Below are positions 54,778 through 62,286 of a stretch of DNA of 64,000 nucleotides, piece by piece. Below the pieces are notes generated by a model. It was not told where the DNA came from, did no database searches, and saw only the letters and a program-made list of their open reading frames with translations. Location of the stretch: the NCBI GenBank assembly GCA_963830725.1, contig CAWHNO010000005.1, positions 62,001 through 126,000 of the forward strand, written 5' to 3'. The stretch comes from DASSUW01 sp963830725. GTDB taxonomy: Bacteria > Actinomycetota > Thermoleophilia > Solirubrobacterales > Solirubrobacteraceae. The translations under genes and the position numbers were made by a program. Each line of letters begins with the position of its first letter. The stretch's first letter is position 1.

Positions 54778-55011
54778 GCCCAAGCGGCGACGAGGAACTT
54801 GCGCCGGCGCGCGACGACCGCCCGGCCGGGCCGCGCCCCGTATCCGTCGCGCTCGATCTGGCGGAGGATCTCGCGGTACATCGCGCCGCCGCGACGCCCG
54901 CCCGCCCGGCGCCGCGCGCTGCTCGAGCACCACCACCTCGTGTCCGGCTCCCTGCAGCCGCAGGGCGACCGCGAGGCCGCCGAGGCCCGCGCCGATGACC
55001 ACCACCTCCAC
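54778..55011 (-). pseudogene. deletion scar joining a crtI-type start to a crtB-type end
   Basis: From GTG at 55011, VEVVVIGAGLGGLAVALRLQ then VVVLEQRAAPGGR is the N-terminus of a CrtI-type flavoprotein. Within 10 bp the frame changes to AMYREILRQIERDGYGARPG and AVVARRRKFLVAAWAL, the characteristic C-terminus of phytoene synthase (CrtB). The bodies of both genes are missing. Confidence 0.72.
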
Positions 55012-55431
55012 AACGGGAGTACGGGCGGGCAGGGCCGCTCGGACGACGGACTTCCCCGCGCCGCGGGACCGGACCGACGTGCAGGCAGGCCGACAGGCCG
55101 CGGCTCGACACCGGGCGTGCGTGCCCGGGCCGGATCCACGCGGGAGGAGCAGGTCGACCCCGAGCGCGACTCGGGGCTGCTGGCGAACCGCCGGCCCAGG
55201 CCGGTGAGCTGAACATGTCCACCCTCGGGCATGGCGTTCCAGGAGCATGGTCGTGCTGGCTCGCGCGCCGGTGGTGGTGATTCGAAGCGGTTCAGGGACC
55301 TGTGCGCTGCAGAACGGCCACTCGCACCGCGTCGGAAGTTCGACTGGGCACGAGTCGCGCGCTCGTCGAGGGGCGGATGCGCGATGCGTGATCACGCATC
55401 GCGCACATCGCCGTCGCGGTCCGGGGCCGGC
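55012..55431. other. intergenic region with a long perfect palindrome
   Basis: No gene seen on either strand. The notable feature is the 28-bp palindrome at 55378-55405. The rest is GC-rich without recognised motifs. Confidence 0.45.
55378..55405. repeat. perfect 28-bp palindrome
   Basis: Half-site TGCGCGATGCGTGA is followed at once by its exact reverse complement, centred on TGATCA. It lies 27 bp past the stop of the DUF892-TPR gene. It could be a terminator cruciform, a dimeric-protein site or a recombination site. Confidence 0.75.
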
Positions 55432-56808
55432 TTACTGGCCCGCGTCGAGCGCGGCCAGCGCTTGGCGGGCTTCGCCGTCGCGGTCCGCTGCTCGGCTGAG
55501 CCAGTGGTGCGCGCCGTGAAGGTCGCCGTGCTCGCGCAGGACGATGCCGAGATCGCGCTCGGCCGCGGGGTCGTCGGCCTGGGCCGCGCGGTCGAGCCAG
55601 TGAACTGCGGCCTGTGGGTCGTTGCGCTCGCGCCAGAGCAGGCGTCCCAGTGCGTGTGCGCCCTCGGGGTCGGCCGTGGCGCTGCGCAGCGTCGCCTCGG
55701 CGGCGTCGAGCTCGCGTCGTTCCCAGAGCAGCATGCCGAGCCGGTGCGCGGCGCGGGCGTCACCCAGTTCCACGGCGGTTCGCAGCCAGTTTTCGGCTGC
55801 GGCGAAGTCCGCGTCGCGGAGGCGCTCCCAGAGCGTGAACGCGGCGGCGCCGTCTCCGGCAGCGGCGGCCGCCCGCAGCTCTTGGTGCTCGTCGGGCACC
55901 GCGTCGGCGTCGTTTGCGCGTGCCGGGGCGCCGGCGGGTGAGGGCTCGTTGGCCCGCAGCGTGCTGATGCGGCCGAGGATGGTTGTGCGGTTCTTGTGGT
56001 TGCGCTCGTACGAGTCGATGTTGGCCAGCTCGATCTGTGAGAGCGCGGTCAGCCTGCCGGTGATCTCCTCCGCGGTGAGCGTCTCATAGCCGGGGATCGC
56101 GAGGCCGCTGTCGGACGCCACCGCACCGTTGCGCTGCCGCTCGGCCCGCGCGCCGCTCGGCGGCTTGCGCACCTGGCGCGCGGTGCGCTTGGTCGCGGCG
56201 GTCGTCTTGCGGGCGGCGTTCTTGGCTGGCTTGCTGGCCTCGCGCACGGTGTCGGCGGCACCCGTGGCTGTGAGGTCATAGGAGCGCTCGCCCTTGACAT
56301 CGGCGCGCACCACCGCCTCGGTCAGCTTGGGGATCTCGCGCACGAGGCGCTCAAGCATCTTCTCCTCGTCGGCGCGGATCGACGCGGCCAGCTCGGCGGT
56401 CTCCTCGTCGCCGACGGACCGTGCCAGGCGCTCGATCGCCGTATAGGTCGCGATCTCCAGGCCCTCGCTGGCGCACGCGTCCTTGGCGTTCTTGAGCACC
56501 TTCTCCTCACCGCCCGAACCGCGCAGGAGATCGAACGGCGTCTTGCCCAACGCGAACATCTGCCCGAGGACGCTCTCCGCCACCCCGACGGCCGCGACGA
56601 GCAAATTCGAGCCCTGCCCGAGCGCCTGGCGGCGGCGACCTACCCGAGCGGCGTGCTCGCGCGTCTCACGCAGGTGCGTCTCCAAGCCGGAGCGATACGA
56701 GCCGCGCGGGGCCATCGCGATCTGCGATTGCAGCACGCGGATCAACGCCTGCTCGGTGGCGTGCGCTTCGTTGAGGTACTGCACGAGCTTCTGCTGGGCG
56801 GTGTTCAT
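55432..56808 (-). CDS. DUF892 (YciF-like) ferritin-like domain fused to TPR/Sel1-like repeats
   Basis: A 458-aa protein. Residues ~1-165 form the DUF892 four-helix domain (MNTAQQKLVQYLNEAHATEQ, FALGKTPFDLLRGSGGEEK, AIERLARSVGDEETAELAAS). A basic Lys/Ala/Arg-rich linker (~180-225) is followed by a helical region (LTAEEITGRLTALSQIELAN) and about four tandem TPR/Sel1-like repeats from ~310 (ENWLRTAVELGDARAAHRLG, HALGRLLWRERNDPQAAVHW). DUF892 proteins are stress-linked. The repeat half suggests a scaffold role. Confidence 0.87.
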   Translation of the reverse strand: MNTAQQKLVQYLNEAHATEQALIRVLQSQIAMAPRGSYRSGLETHLRETREHAARVGRRRQALGQGSNLLVAAVGVAESVLGQMFALGKTPFDLLRGSGGEEKVLKNAKDACASEGLEIATYTAIERLARSVGDEETAELAASIRADEEKMLERLVREIPKLTEAVVRADVKGERSYDLTATGAADTVREASKPAKNAARKTTAATKRTARQVRKPPSGARAERQRNGAVASDSGLAIPGYETLTAEEITGRLTALSQIELANIDSYERNHKNRTTILGRISTLRANEPSPAGAPARANDADAVPDEHQELRAAAAAGDGAAAFTLWERLRDADFAAAENWLRTAVELGDARAAHRLGMLLWERRELDAAEATLRSATADPEGAHALGRLLWRERNDPQAAVHWLDRAAQADDPAAERDLGIVLREHGDLHGAHHWLSRAADRDGEARQALAALDAGQ

Positions 56809-56964
56809 CTATGACGTCCGATCTGAGCGGCTGCGCACGTGGCAGCCCGGGGAAGAGAGAGTGTTGGTACTGCTCGCTGGCGTGGTGCTGACCGCACGAA
56901 CCCGCTGCGCGGCCTTGCCGCCCGAGTTCAACCTGCGGCTCACTGCCGAGATTGACTCGGGCCA

Positions 56965-56999
56965 GAGCACGCCGCCGGCCCGGGGGGCCGGCGGCGCTC
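56965..56999 (-). terminator. GC-rich hairpin after the 57007 gene
   Basis: CGCCGCCGGCCC and GGGCCGGCGGCG pair across GGG, with GAGC/GCTC outside (two unpaired bases). It begins 8 bases after the stop. Confidence 0.65.
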
Positions 57000-57006
57000 G
57001 GGCTGG

Positions 57007-57312
57007 CTACGAGCGGTCCTCGTCGTAGGGCTGGCGGCTGCCGGCCTTGGCCAGGCCGCGGCTGACCATATAGCCGACGGTCAGGATCGTCGCGTACAGC
57101 CACGCCTGCTTGGCGCCGAAGCCGCCGGCGTTGGCCTGGTCGACCACGGCGGCCGAGATCAGGATGCCGGCCAGCACGGCGAGGTAGGCGAAGAACTCCG
57201 TCGTCTTAAACGACGCCTTCGTCTCGGTGCTCAAACGGCGCACACGGTTGTGCTCGGTGCCGTTGTTGCGCTCGAGCCGATCGGCTCGAGCGGGGGTGTG
57301 AACTGCGCTCAT
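57007..57312 (-). CDS. two-helix membrane protein
   Basis: A 101-aa protein. A basic/polar N-terminal half (RADRLERNNGTEHNRVRRLS) is followed by ETKASFKTTEFFAYLAVLAG and two hydrophobic helices, then QPYDEDRS. GGAGAACAC precedes the ATG. The ETKxxFKTTEF block recurs in small actinobacterial membrane proteins I cannot name. Confidence 0.7.
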   Translation of the reverse strand: MSAVHTPARADRLERNNGTEHNRVRRLSTETKASFKTTEFFAYLAVLAGILISAAVVDQANAGGFGAKQAWLYATILTVGYMVSRGLAKAGSRQPYDEDRS

Positions 57313-57401
57313 GTGTGTTCTCCAGGGGGATCGCGGGGTTCTAGCTGGAGCGTCTCCCGAACTCCGCGATACGGCGAGCGAGTCGTTCCCAGCAAACAAC
57401 A

Positions 57402-57430
57402 AGGACGCGCGGCAACGCCGGGCGCGTCCT
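57402..57430 (-). terminator. hairpin between the delta-60 remnant and the 57312 gene
   Basis: AGGACGCGC and GCGCGTCCT form a perfect 9-bp stem around 11 bases. No gene lies in 57313-57554; this is the only structure seen there. Confidence 0.45.
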
Positions 57431-57554
57431 CACCACCAAGGGTTACCGGCGGTCGCCGCGCCCAAACACGACGTCCGGGAATCGACCGTCCAACGGTCTC
57501 GCGCTCGCTCCGCATGAGCCCCGATGATCGCCACGGCCGATTTGTGGCGCCGGC

Positions 57555-58012
57555 TCACATCCACGTCGCGCAGCGGGATGCGGAGACGATTCGCGCGTGG
57601 CCGGGTCGCGCTCCTTCGTGCGCGCGTTGAAACGCATCCGGGAGGCTTCCGGACTCATCTCGCCCGCTGGAGACGAGCTTGCCGTCGGGCTGCAGCGCCG
57701 CGGCGCCGACGCTGACGTCCATGATGTCGGTGACTACGCCGTCGCCGCCGAAGCTCCGGTCCAGCGAGCCGTCGGTGTTGAGCCGCACGACCGTCGAGCT
57801 CTCCTCGTCGGTCATCACGACCTTCCCGTCGGGCTGGGGCAGCACCTGTCCCGGACTGATCTTGAACGCAGTATGAGCTTGCCGTCGCCGTCGAAGCTCG
57901 GGTCGAGGTCTCCGGCGATCGCGGCGAGCGCGGCGCCGGCGGACAGCGCGAGGGCCGTCAGCCCGAGCGCGGCGGTGGCGCGCCCGCGGCGCGCGAGGAT
58001 CCTGGTGCTCAT
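57555..58012 (-). pseudogene. delta-60-repeat secreted protein, frameshifted and truncated
   Basis: ATG at 58012 starts a signal peptide (MSTRILARRGRATAALGLTA) and DLDPSFDGDGKLIL. A shift near 57875 leads to QVLPQPDGKVVMTDEESST, TDGSLDRSFGGDGVVTDI and AALQPDGKLVSSG, typical delta-60 (LDxSFGxDG...QxDGK) repeats. Only about two repeats remain where such proteins usually have several, so the C-terminal part is lost. Confidence 0.72.
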
Positions 58013-58552
58013 CGGGTCTCCGTGTCGTGTGCGGGGGCCGAGCCGGCCGAAGGCGCTCGCCCAGTTGAGGAGGGGAAGTCCGGGCGCCGTCTCCGCGTGC
58101 ACGACGCGGCCGACGACGATCGAGTGGTCGCCGGCGCGGTGCTCGGCGTCGATCTCGCACTCGAGGAACGCGATCGCGCCCGCGAGCTGCGGCACGCCGC
58201 TGGGCGTGCGGGACCACGCGACCGGGCCGAAGCGGTCCGCGCCGGCCGGCGCGGCGGCGCGGACGTACGCCTCGTGCGACTTGCCGAGCACGTTGACGCC
58301 GAAGCGCCCGGCGCGGCGCATGCGCGACCACGTGAACGAGTCGCGGCTGGGGTTGAACGCGACCAGGGGCGGGCGCAGCGAGACCGACGTGAAGGAGCTC
58401 ACGATCAGCCCGAGCGGCGCGCCGCCGCCGTCGGCGGTGACGAGCGCGACGCCGGTGGCGAAGCGGCCGAGCGCCGCGCGGAAGCGCGCGGCGTCGACGC
58501 CGGGCTCCGGGGACGCGGCGAGCGGGACGCGTGCGGCGGACGGGCGGGGCAT
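58009..58552 (-). CDS. flavin reductase partner of the DszC-like oxygenase
   Basis: About 180 aa: FRAALGRFATGVALVTADGG, GLIVSSFTSVSLRPPLVAFN, GRFGVNVLGKSHEAYVRAAA and GDHSIVVGRVVHAE give the flavin-reductase split barrel. The ORF as written runs on into the delta-60 signal peptide to 57815. A one-base change near 58045 would let it stop at TGA overlapping that gene's ATG, the usual coupling here. The start overlaps the oxygenase stop (TGATG). Confidence 0.88.
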
Positions 58553-59796
58553 CAGCGCAGCTCCGGCTCGCGCCCGAGCGCGAGGTCGGCGAGCAGGTCG
58601 TAGGCGCGGTTGGCGCCGAGCGGGTGCATGAAGGAGCCCGCCTTCACGTCGCGGTAGGCGCGCGCCAGCGGATGGCCGTTCAGGTAGCCCGCTCCGCCCG
58701 ACAGCTCGAGCGCGCGACCGACGATGCGCTCAGCGGCCTGGCCGACGAACGCCTTGGCCGCCTGCGCCTCGCCGAACAGGGCGACCATGTCGGCGTCCGG
58801 TCGGTCGTGCGCGTCGAGCAGCAGCGCCGCGCGCGACAGGGTCGCCCGCGCCGCCGACAGCTCGACGGCGTTCTCGGCGAGCAGCATCCGCCCGCGCGCG
58901 CCCGGGACGCCGAATCGCCGCGCGGCCCCGGCGGCGCCGCGGGCCGACGCCTCGGCGATGCCGAGCGACGCGGCGGCGTGGAAGAGGCCGGCGGAGCCGT
59001 AGACCTCCATGTAGCCGCGCGCGTCGCCGGCCGGGAAGCCGCCCCGCAGGGCCGACGCCGGCAGCTTCACGTCCACGAAGCTCACCGACTGGCTGCCGGA
59101 GGCGCGCATGCCGAGCGCATCCCAGTCGTCGTGGAGCACGACGCCAGGGGCGCCGGCGGGGACGTGCGCGAAGCCGTAGCGCTCCTTGCCGTCGGCGGCC
59201 GTGTAGGTGACCGAGACGTAGAGCAGCGTGGCGAACGGCGACCCGGTGGCGAAGATCTTGCGGCCGTCGAGCGTCCAGCCGTCGTCGCTGCGCCGCGCGC
59301 TCGCGGACGGGCGGGTGAGGTCCTGGCCCGGCTCGCTGATCGCGGTCGCGATCACCGTGCGCTCGCGTGCGATGGCCGTCAGCGCGGCGGCGACCGCTTC
59401 GGCATGCCGGGCCTCGCCGGCCGCCTCCAGGCGCCGCCAGTGCCGCGCGACGTTGGCGACCGTGGCCAGGTGCATGCTGACGCCGATCGTCAACGACGGG
59501 TCGCCCTGCGCCAGCAGGCCGGCGGCCACGACGAGGTCGTGCACGGATTCGACGCCCAGGCCGCCGAGCGACGCGGGCACGGGGGCGGCGTAGACGCCCG
59601 CGTCCCGCAGTGCTTCAGCGCTCGCGTGCGGGAAGGCGGCGGTGCGATCGTTCGCGGCCGCGGGCGTGCCGAGCTGCGTGGCGAGCCGTGTGGCCAGGGC
59701 GCACAGACGGCGCCCGGGCTCGGTGACGGCGGTGAGCTCGAAGGCCCGGTCAGGGGTCGTGGCGTGGGGAGGGCTGGGAGAGGAGACGGGGGTCAT
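58552..59796 (-). CDS. DszC-like flavin-dependent monooxygenase (acyl-CoA dehydrogenase fold)
   Basis: A 414-aa protein. ACAD-fold blocks: HASAEALRDAGVYAAPVPAS, FATGSPFATLLYVS, DALGMRASGSQSVSFVDVKL, GGAGYLNGHPLARAYRDVKA. The usual catalytic EGTSEIQ is absent; the end reads AGSFMHPLGANRAYDLLADL, as in DszC/HsaA-type oxygenases that use reduced FMN from a partner reductase. That partner is encoded directly downstream. ATG at 59796 follows GGGAGAAGCC-like sequence. Substrate unknown. Confidence 0.83.
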   Translation of the reverse strand: MTPVSSPSPPHATTPDRAFELTAVTEPGRRLCALATRLATQLGTPAAANDRTAAFPHASAEALRDAGVYAAPVPASLGGLGVESVHDLVVAAGLLAQGDPSLTIGVSMHLATVANVARHWRRLEAAGEARHAEAVAAALTAIARERTVIATAISEPGQDLTRPSASARRSDDGWTLDGRKIFATGSPFATLLYVSVTYTAADGKERYGFAHVPAGAPGVVLHDDWDALGMRASGSQSVSFVDVKLPASALRGGFPAGDARGYMEVYGSAGLFHAAASLGIAEASARGAAGAARRFGVPGARGRMLLAENAVELSAARATLSRAALLLDAHDRPDADMVALFGEAQAAKAFVGQAAERIVGRALELSGGAGYLNGHPLARAYRDVKAGSFMHPLGANRAYDLLADLALGREPELR

Positions 59797-59850
59797 GGGC
59801 GGCTTCTCGGGGGCGGTGGAGTGGACGCCGCCAGTGTCCGCGCCCGCCCC

Positions 59851-59872
59851 TGCCGGAACCCTGCGAGAACCC
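59851..59872 (-). promoter_or_regulatory. 11-bp direct repeats upstream of the DszC-like gene (site B)
   Basis: On the minus strand GGGTTCTCGCA then GGGTTCCGGCA, followed by GGGGCGG and a conserved GCGGACACT that may hold the -10. The downstream edge is 55 bp before the ATG. Confidence 0.65.
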
Positions 59873-59908
59873 TGTCGGCCTCGCACGATCCCGGCGCGGG
59901 GCGGGCGG

Positions 59909-60040
59909 TCAGCGGCGGTCGCCGAGCGCCTGCACGAGGGAGCGGCGCGCGAGGTTGCGCGGCGTCGCGGCGGGGCCCGCGAAATGGCCCGCGACGCGGT
60001 CCCGGGCGACGATGGCGCTGATGACGGCGAGATCGATCAT
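59909..60040 (-). CDS. 43-aa small protein
   Basis: MIDLAVISAIVARDRVAGHF continuing to LVQALGDRR. GGAGG lies 6 bases before the ATG, a better ribosome-binding site than most genes here have. One short hydrophobic stretch then basic residues. It has its own repeat-bearing promoter region (site C). Not recognised. Confidence 0.5.
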   Translation of the reverse strand: MIDLAVISAIVARDRVAGHFAGPAATPRNLARRSLVQALGDRR

Positions 60041-60081
60041 GGTGGTTCCTCCGTGTGGGCTGCGATGTGCCGCGAGCATCG

Positions 60082-60114
60082 CCGGAGGACCCTTCAGGAA
60101 CCTTGGCCGGACCC
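60082..60114 (-). promoter_or_regulatory. three 11-bp direct repeats upstream of the small gene (site C)
   Basis: On the minus strand GGGTCCGGCCA, AGGTTCCTGAA and GGGTCCTCCGG follow each other without gap. They are degenerate copies of the unit at sites A and B. The site overlaps the 3' end of the 60094-60768 gene. Confidence 0.55.
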
Positions 60115-60768
60115 TTCGCGCGCCGGCACCTCGCCGCGCTCGCCCGTGCGGGTCGTCCAGGTGATCGTCCCGGCCGAGATTCCCAGCGATCCGGGGACGA
60201 CGCGGCTGCCGGTGATCTGCACGCGCGGGCGCGGGACGCCGAGCCCGCCGTCCGGGCGCGCCGGGGCGTAGCCGATCCGCTGGGCGCCGTCGTCGAAGCG
60301 GTCTTGCAGGTAGGCGACGCCGCCGTCGCGGTCGGGGACGACGGCGAGCACGGTCGGGCCCTCGTCGCGAGAGCGCAGTCCGGTGAGCCGCCGGCGGCCG
60401 CTGCGCAGGTCGACGGTGCCCAGCAGCTGGTCGAAGCTCTCGCCGCCGGCCAGCGTGTCGACGAACGCGACGCGCGGTCCGCCGCGGCGGAACGCGCTCA
60501 GCTGCTCGTCGGTTCCGGGGCTGGTCTGGTTGAAGCGCTTCGGGGTGCGCAGGCGAGCGCTGCAGACGTAGTGCCGCGATGCCTGCTCGCCGTCGAACGT
60601 GCCGGCGATCCGCAGCAGCCGCACCGGCCCGTCGCGGAAGATGATCGTGCCTGAGTCGCAGTCGCGCGGCGGCCGGAACCGGGCGCCCGCCGCCGCCTGG
60701 CCGGCTGGGAGGGCGGGCGCGGCGAGCAGCAGCGCGGCGACCACCGCGCTCGTCAGGGGTAGCTTCAT
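60094..60768 (-). CDS. secreted hypothetical protein
   Basis: A 224-aa protein with a signal peptide (about 1-26, LLLAAPALPAGQAAA). The mature protein is strand-rich: GTIIFRDGPVRLLRIAGTFD, HYVCSARLRTP, VAYLQDRFDDGAQRIGYAPA. The repeating strand pattern resembles a beta-propeller fragment. It is third in the operon after the methyltransferase and DUF3455 genes. Confidence 0.65.
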   Translation of the reverse strand: MKLPLTSAVVAALLLAAPALPAGQAAAGARFRPPRDCDSGTIIFRDGPVRLLRIAGTFDGEQASRHYVCSARLRTPKRFNQTSPGTDEQLSAFRRGGPRVAFVDTLAGGESFDQLLGTVDLRSGRRRLTGLRSRDEGPTVLAVVPDRDGGVAYLQDRFDDGAQRIGYAPARPDGGLGVPRPRVQITGSRVVPGSLGISAGTITWTTRTGERGEVPAREGSGQGS

Positions 60769-60838
60769 GCGATCACGGTCCTCTCGGTGGATCCGGGGCG
60801 CGGGCCGCGTGCGGCGGCCCGCGCCGGCCGGGGAGGGA

Positions 60839-61384
60839 TCAGTTGCCGGTCGCCTTGAAGAAGACGTAGTCGGCGCTGTAGGGGATCTCGCGCTGCTCGG
60901 CGACGGTGTCCTCGTCGCAGTCGCCGGCGGCCGGCGGGCGCCCGCCCACCGTGTTGATCCGCTGGATGTACGTGGTGGCGGTCAACCGGTCGCCGTCGGC
61001 GCCGCCCGTCGTCCTGTCGGCCCGGAGCCGCAGCCAGTCGACCGCGGTCGGGTCGACCGACACGCCCGTCTCGCGCGCGCCGACGACCGTGCTGCCGTCG
61101 CCGGCCTCCCACGTCGGGCCGCCGTAGTGGCTGGCGATCGGCTTGCCGTTGGCGCCGGCCAGCGTGGCGCGGGGAGCGAGCAGCCTCCACGCGTAGCCGT
61201 CCGCCACGGAGTAGCAGGCGTAGATCTGCACCCCGTCGGCGTGGGCGATCAGGTACTGCTTGTGGGCGCCGGTGACGGCGATCTCGCCCGGGACGGCGGG
61301 CGCGGCGGGCCCGGCCTGAGCGGCCTGGGCGAGCGGGAGGGCGGCGGCGACCGCGGCGATCCCGGTGATGAGCAGACGGCGCAT
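60839..61384 (-). CDS. secreted DUF3455-family protein
   Basis: A 181-aa protein with a signal peptide (about 1-24). VQIYACYSVADGYAWRLLAP, HYGGPTWEAGDGSTVVGARE and WLRLRADRTTGGADGDRLTA, ending GDCDEDTVAEQREIPYSADY with YVFFKATGN, are the conserved blocks of the DUF3455 family. Function of the family is unknown. It follows the methyltransferase with one base between. Confidence 0.85.
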   Translation of the reverse strand: MRRLLITGIAAVAAALPLAQAAQAGPAAPAVPGEIAVTGAHKQYLIAHADGVQIYACYSVADGYAWRLLAPRATLAGANGKPIASHYGGPTWEAGDGSTVVGARETGVSVDPTAVDWLRLRADRTTGGADGDRLTATTYIQRINTVGGRPPAAGDCDEDTVAEQREIPYSADYVFFKATGN

Positions 61385-61385
61385 G

Positions 61386-62201
61386 TCAGGCCACCCTGTG
61401 GGCGACGGTGATCAGGTACTCGGCCTCCATGTGGAGGCTGCCGTCGGCGGCCTCGTTGCGGCGCTCGGCGAGCGCGAGGATCTCCGCGCGGCAGTCCTGC
61501 CAGCGGCCTTCGGCGGAGAGCTTCGCCCGCGCCTTGACAGTCGGGCCGTACGCGGTCTCCATGAACGACACCCAGGCCTCGGGGGACTCGAAGCGCCAGG
61601 GGTTGTGACCGCGGTCGAAGTCGAGCACGACGCGCGAGCCCTCGAACAGCCGCCGCACGTGGTCCGTGCTGCCCCACAGCGGCGGCGGCGAGGCGAACGA
61701 CGGCGGGGCGGGCAGGTAGCGGCCCATGATCTTGAACAGCTCGCCGATCACGCCCTCGGGCGTCCAGTTCACGAGGCCGATGCGGCCGCCGGGACGGGTC
61801 ACGCCGACCAGCTCGCGGGCGACGATCTCGTGGCGTGGCGCGAACTGCACGCCGAAGGCCGACACGACGCGATCGAACGCGTCGTCCTCGTAGGGCAGCT
61901 CCTCGGCGTCGCCCTCGACCCACTCGACGGTGACATCGGCGGCGGCGGCGCGCGCCCGTGCCGCCTCGAACAGCTCGGGCGTCAGGTCGAGCCCGGTGAC
62001 CCGTGCGCCGGCGGCGGCGGCGCGGATGGCGAGGTTGCCGGTGCCCGTGGCGACGTCGAGCACCTCGTGCCCGGGTCGGATGTGCATGCGCGTGAGCAGG
62101 TCGCGCGGCGGGACCTCGTCGATGTGGCGGGCGACGGCGGCGTAATCACCGGCGGCCCAGGTGGCGCGATGCACGAGCTTGAGCTCGGCGACGGGGGTCA
62201 T
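61386..62201 (-). CDS. class I SAM-dependent methyltransferase
   Basis: A 271-aa cytoplasmic enzyme. SAM motif I is HEVLDVATGTGNLAIRAAAA near residue 45, with the acidic EGDAEELPYEDDAFDRVVSA near 100 and RPGGRIGLVNWTPEG near 140. The UbiE/COQ5-type layout suggests a small-molecule substrate. A GAAAGGACC ribosome-binding site precedes ATG at 62201. It is the first gene behind repeat site A. Confidence 0.92.
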   Translation of the reverse strand: MTPVAELKLVHRATWAAGDYAAVARHIDEVPPRDLLTRMHIRPGHEVLDVATGTGNLAIRAAAAGARVTGLDLTPELFEAARARAAAADVTVEWVEGDAEELPYEDDAFDRVVSAFGVQFAPRHEIVARELVGVTRPGGRIGLVNWTPEGVIGELFKIMGRYLPAPPSFASPPPLWGSTDHVRRLFEGSRVVLDFDRGHNPWRFESPEAWVSFMETAYGPTVKARAKLSAEGRWQDCRAEILALAERRNEAADGSLHMEAEYLITVAHRVA

Positions 62202-62253
62202 AGCGGGTCCTTTCGAACGATGGGCGGGGACGGCGAGTGTCCGCGACCGCCCC

Positions 62254-62275
62254 TGCGAGAACCCTGCGAGAACCC
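62254..62275 (-). promoter_or_regulatory. perfect tandem 11-bp direct repeat upstream of the methyltransferase (site A)
   Basis: On the minus strand GGGTTCTCGCA occurs twice in tandem, followed by GGGGCGG and GCGGACACT as at site B. It is 53 bp before the methyltransferase ATG and 12 bp after the stop of the large regulator-like gene. Confidence 0.7.
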
Positions 62276-62286
62276 TGTCGCCGCCG

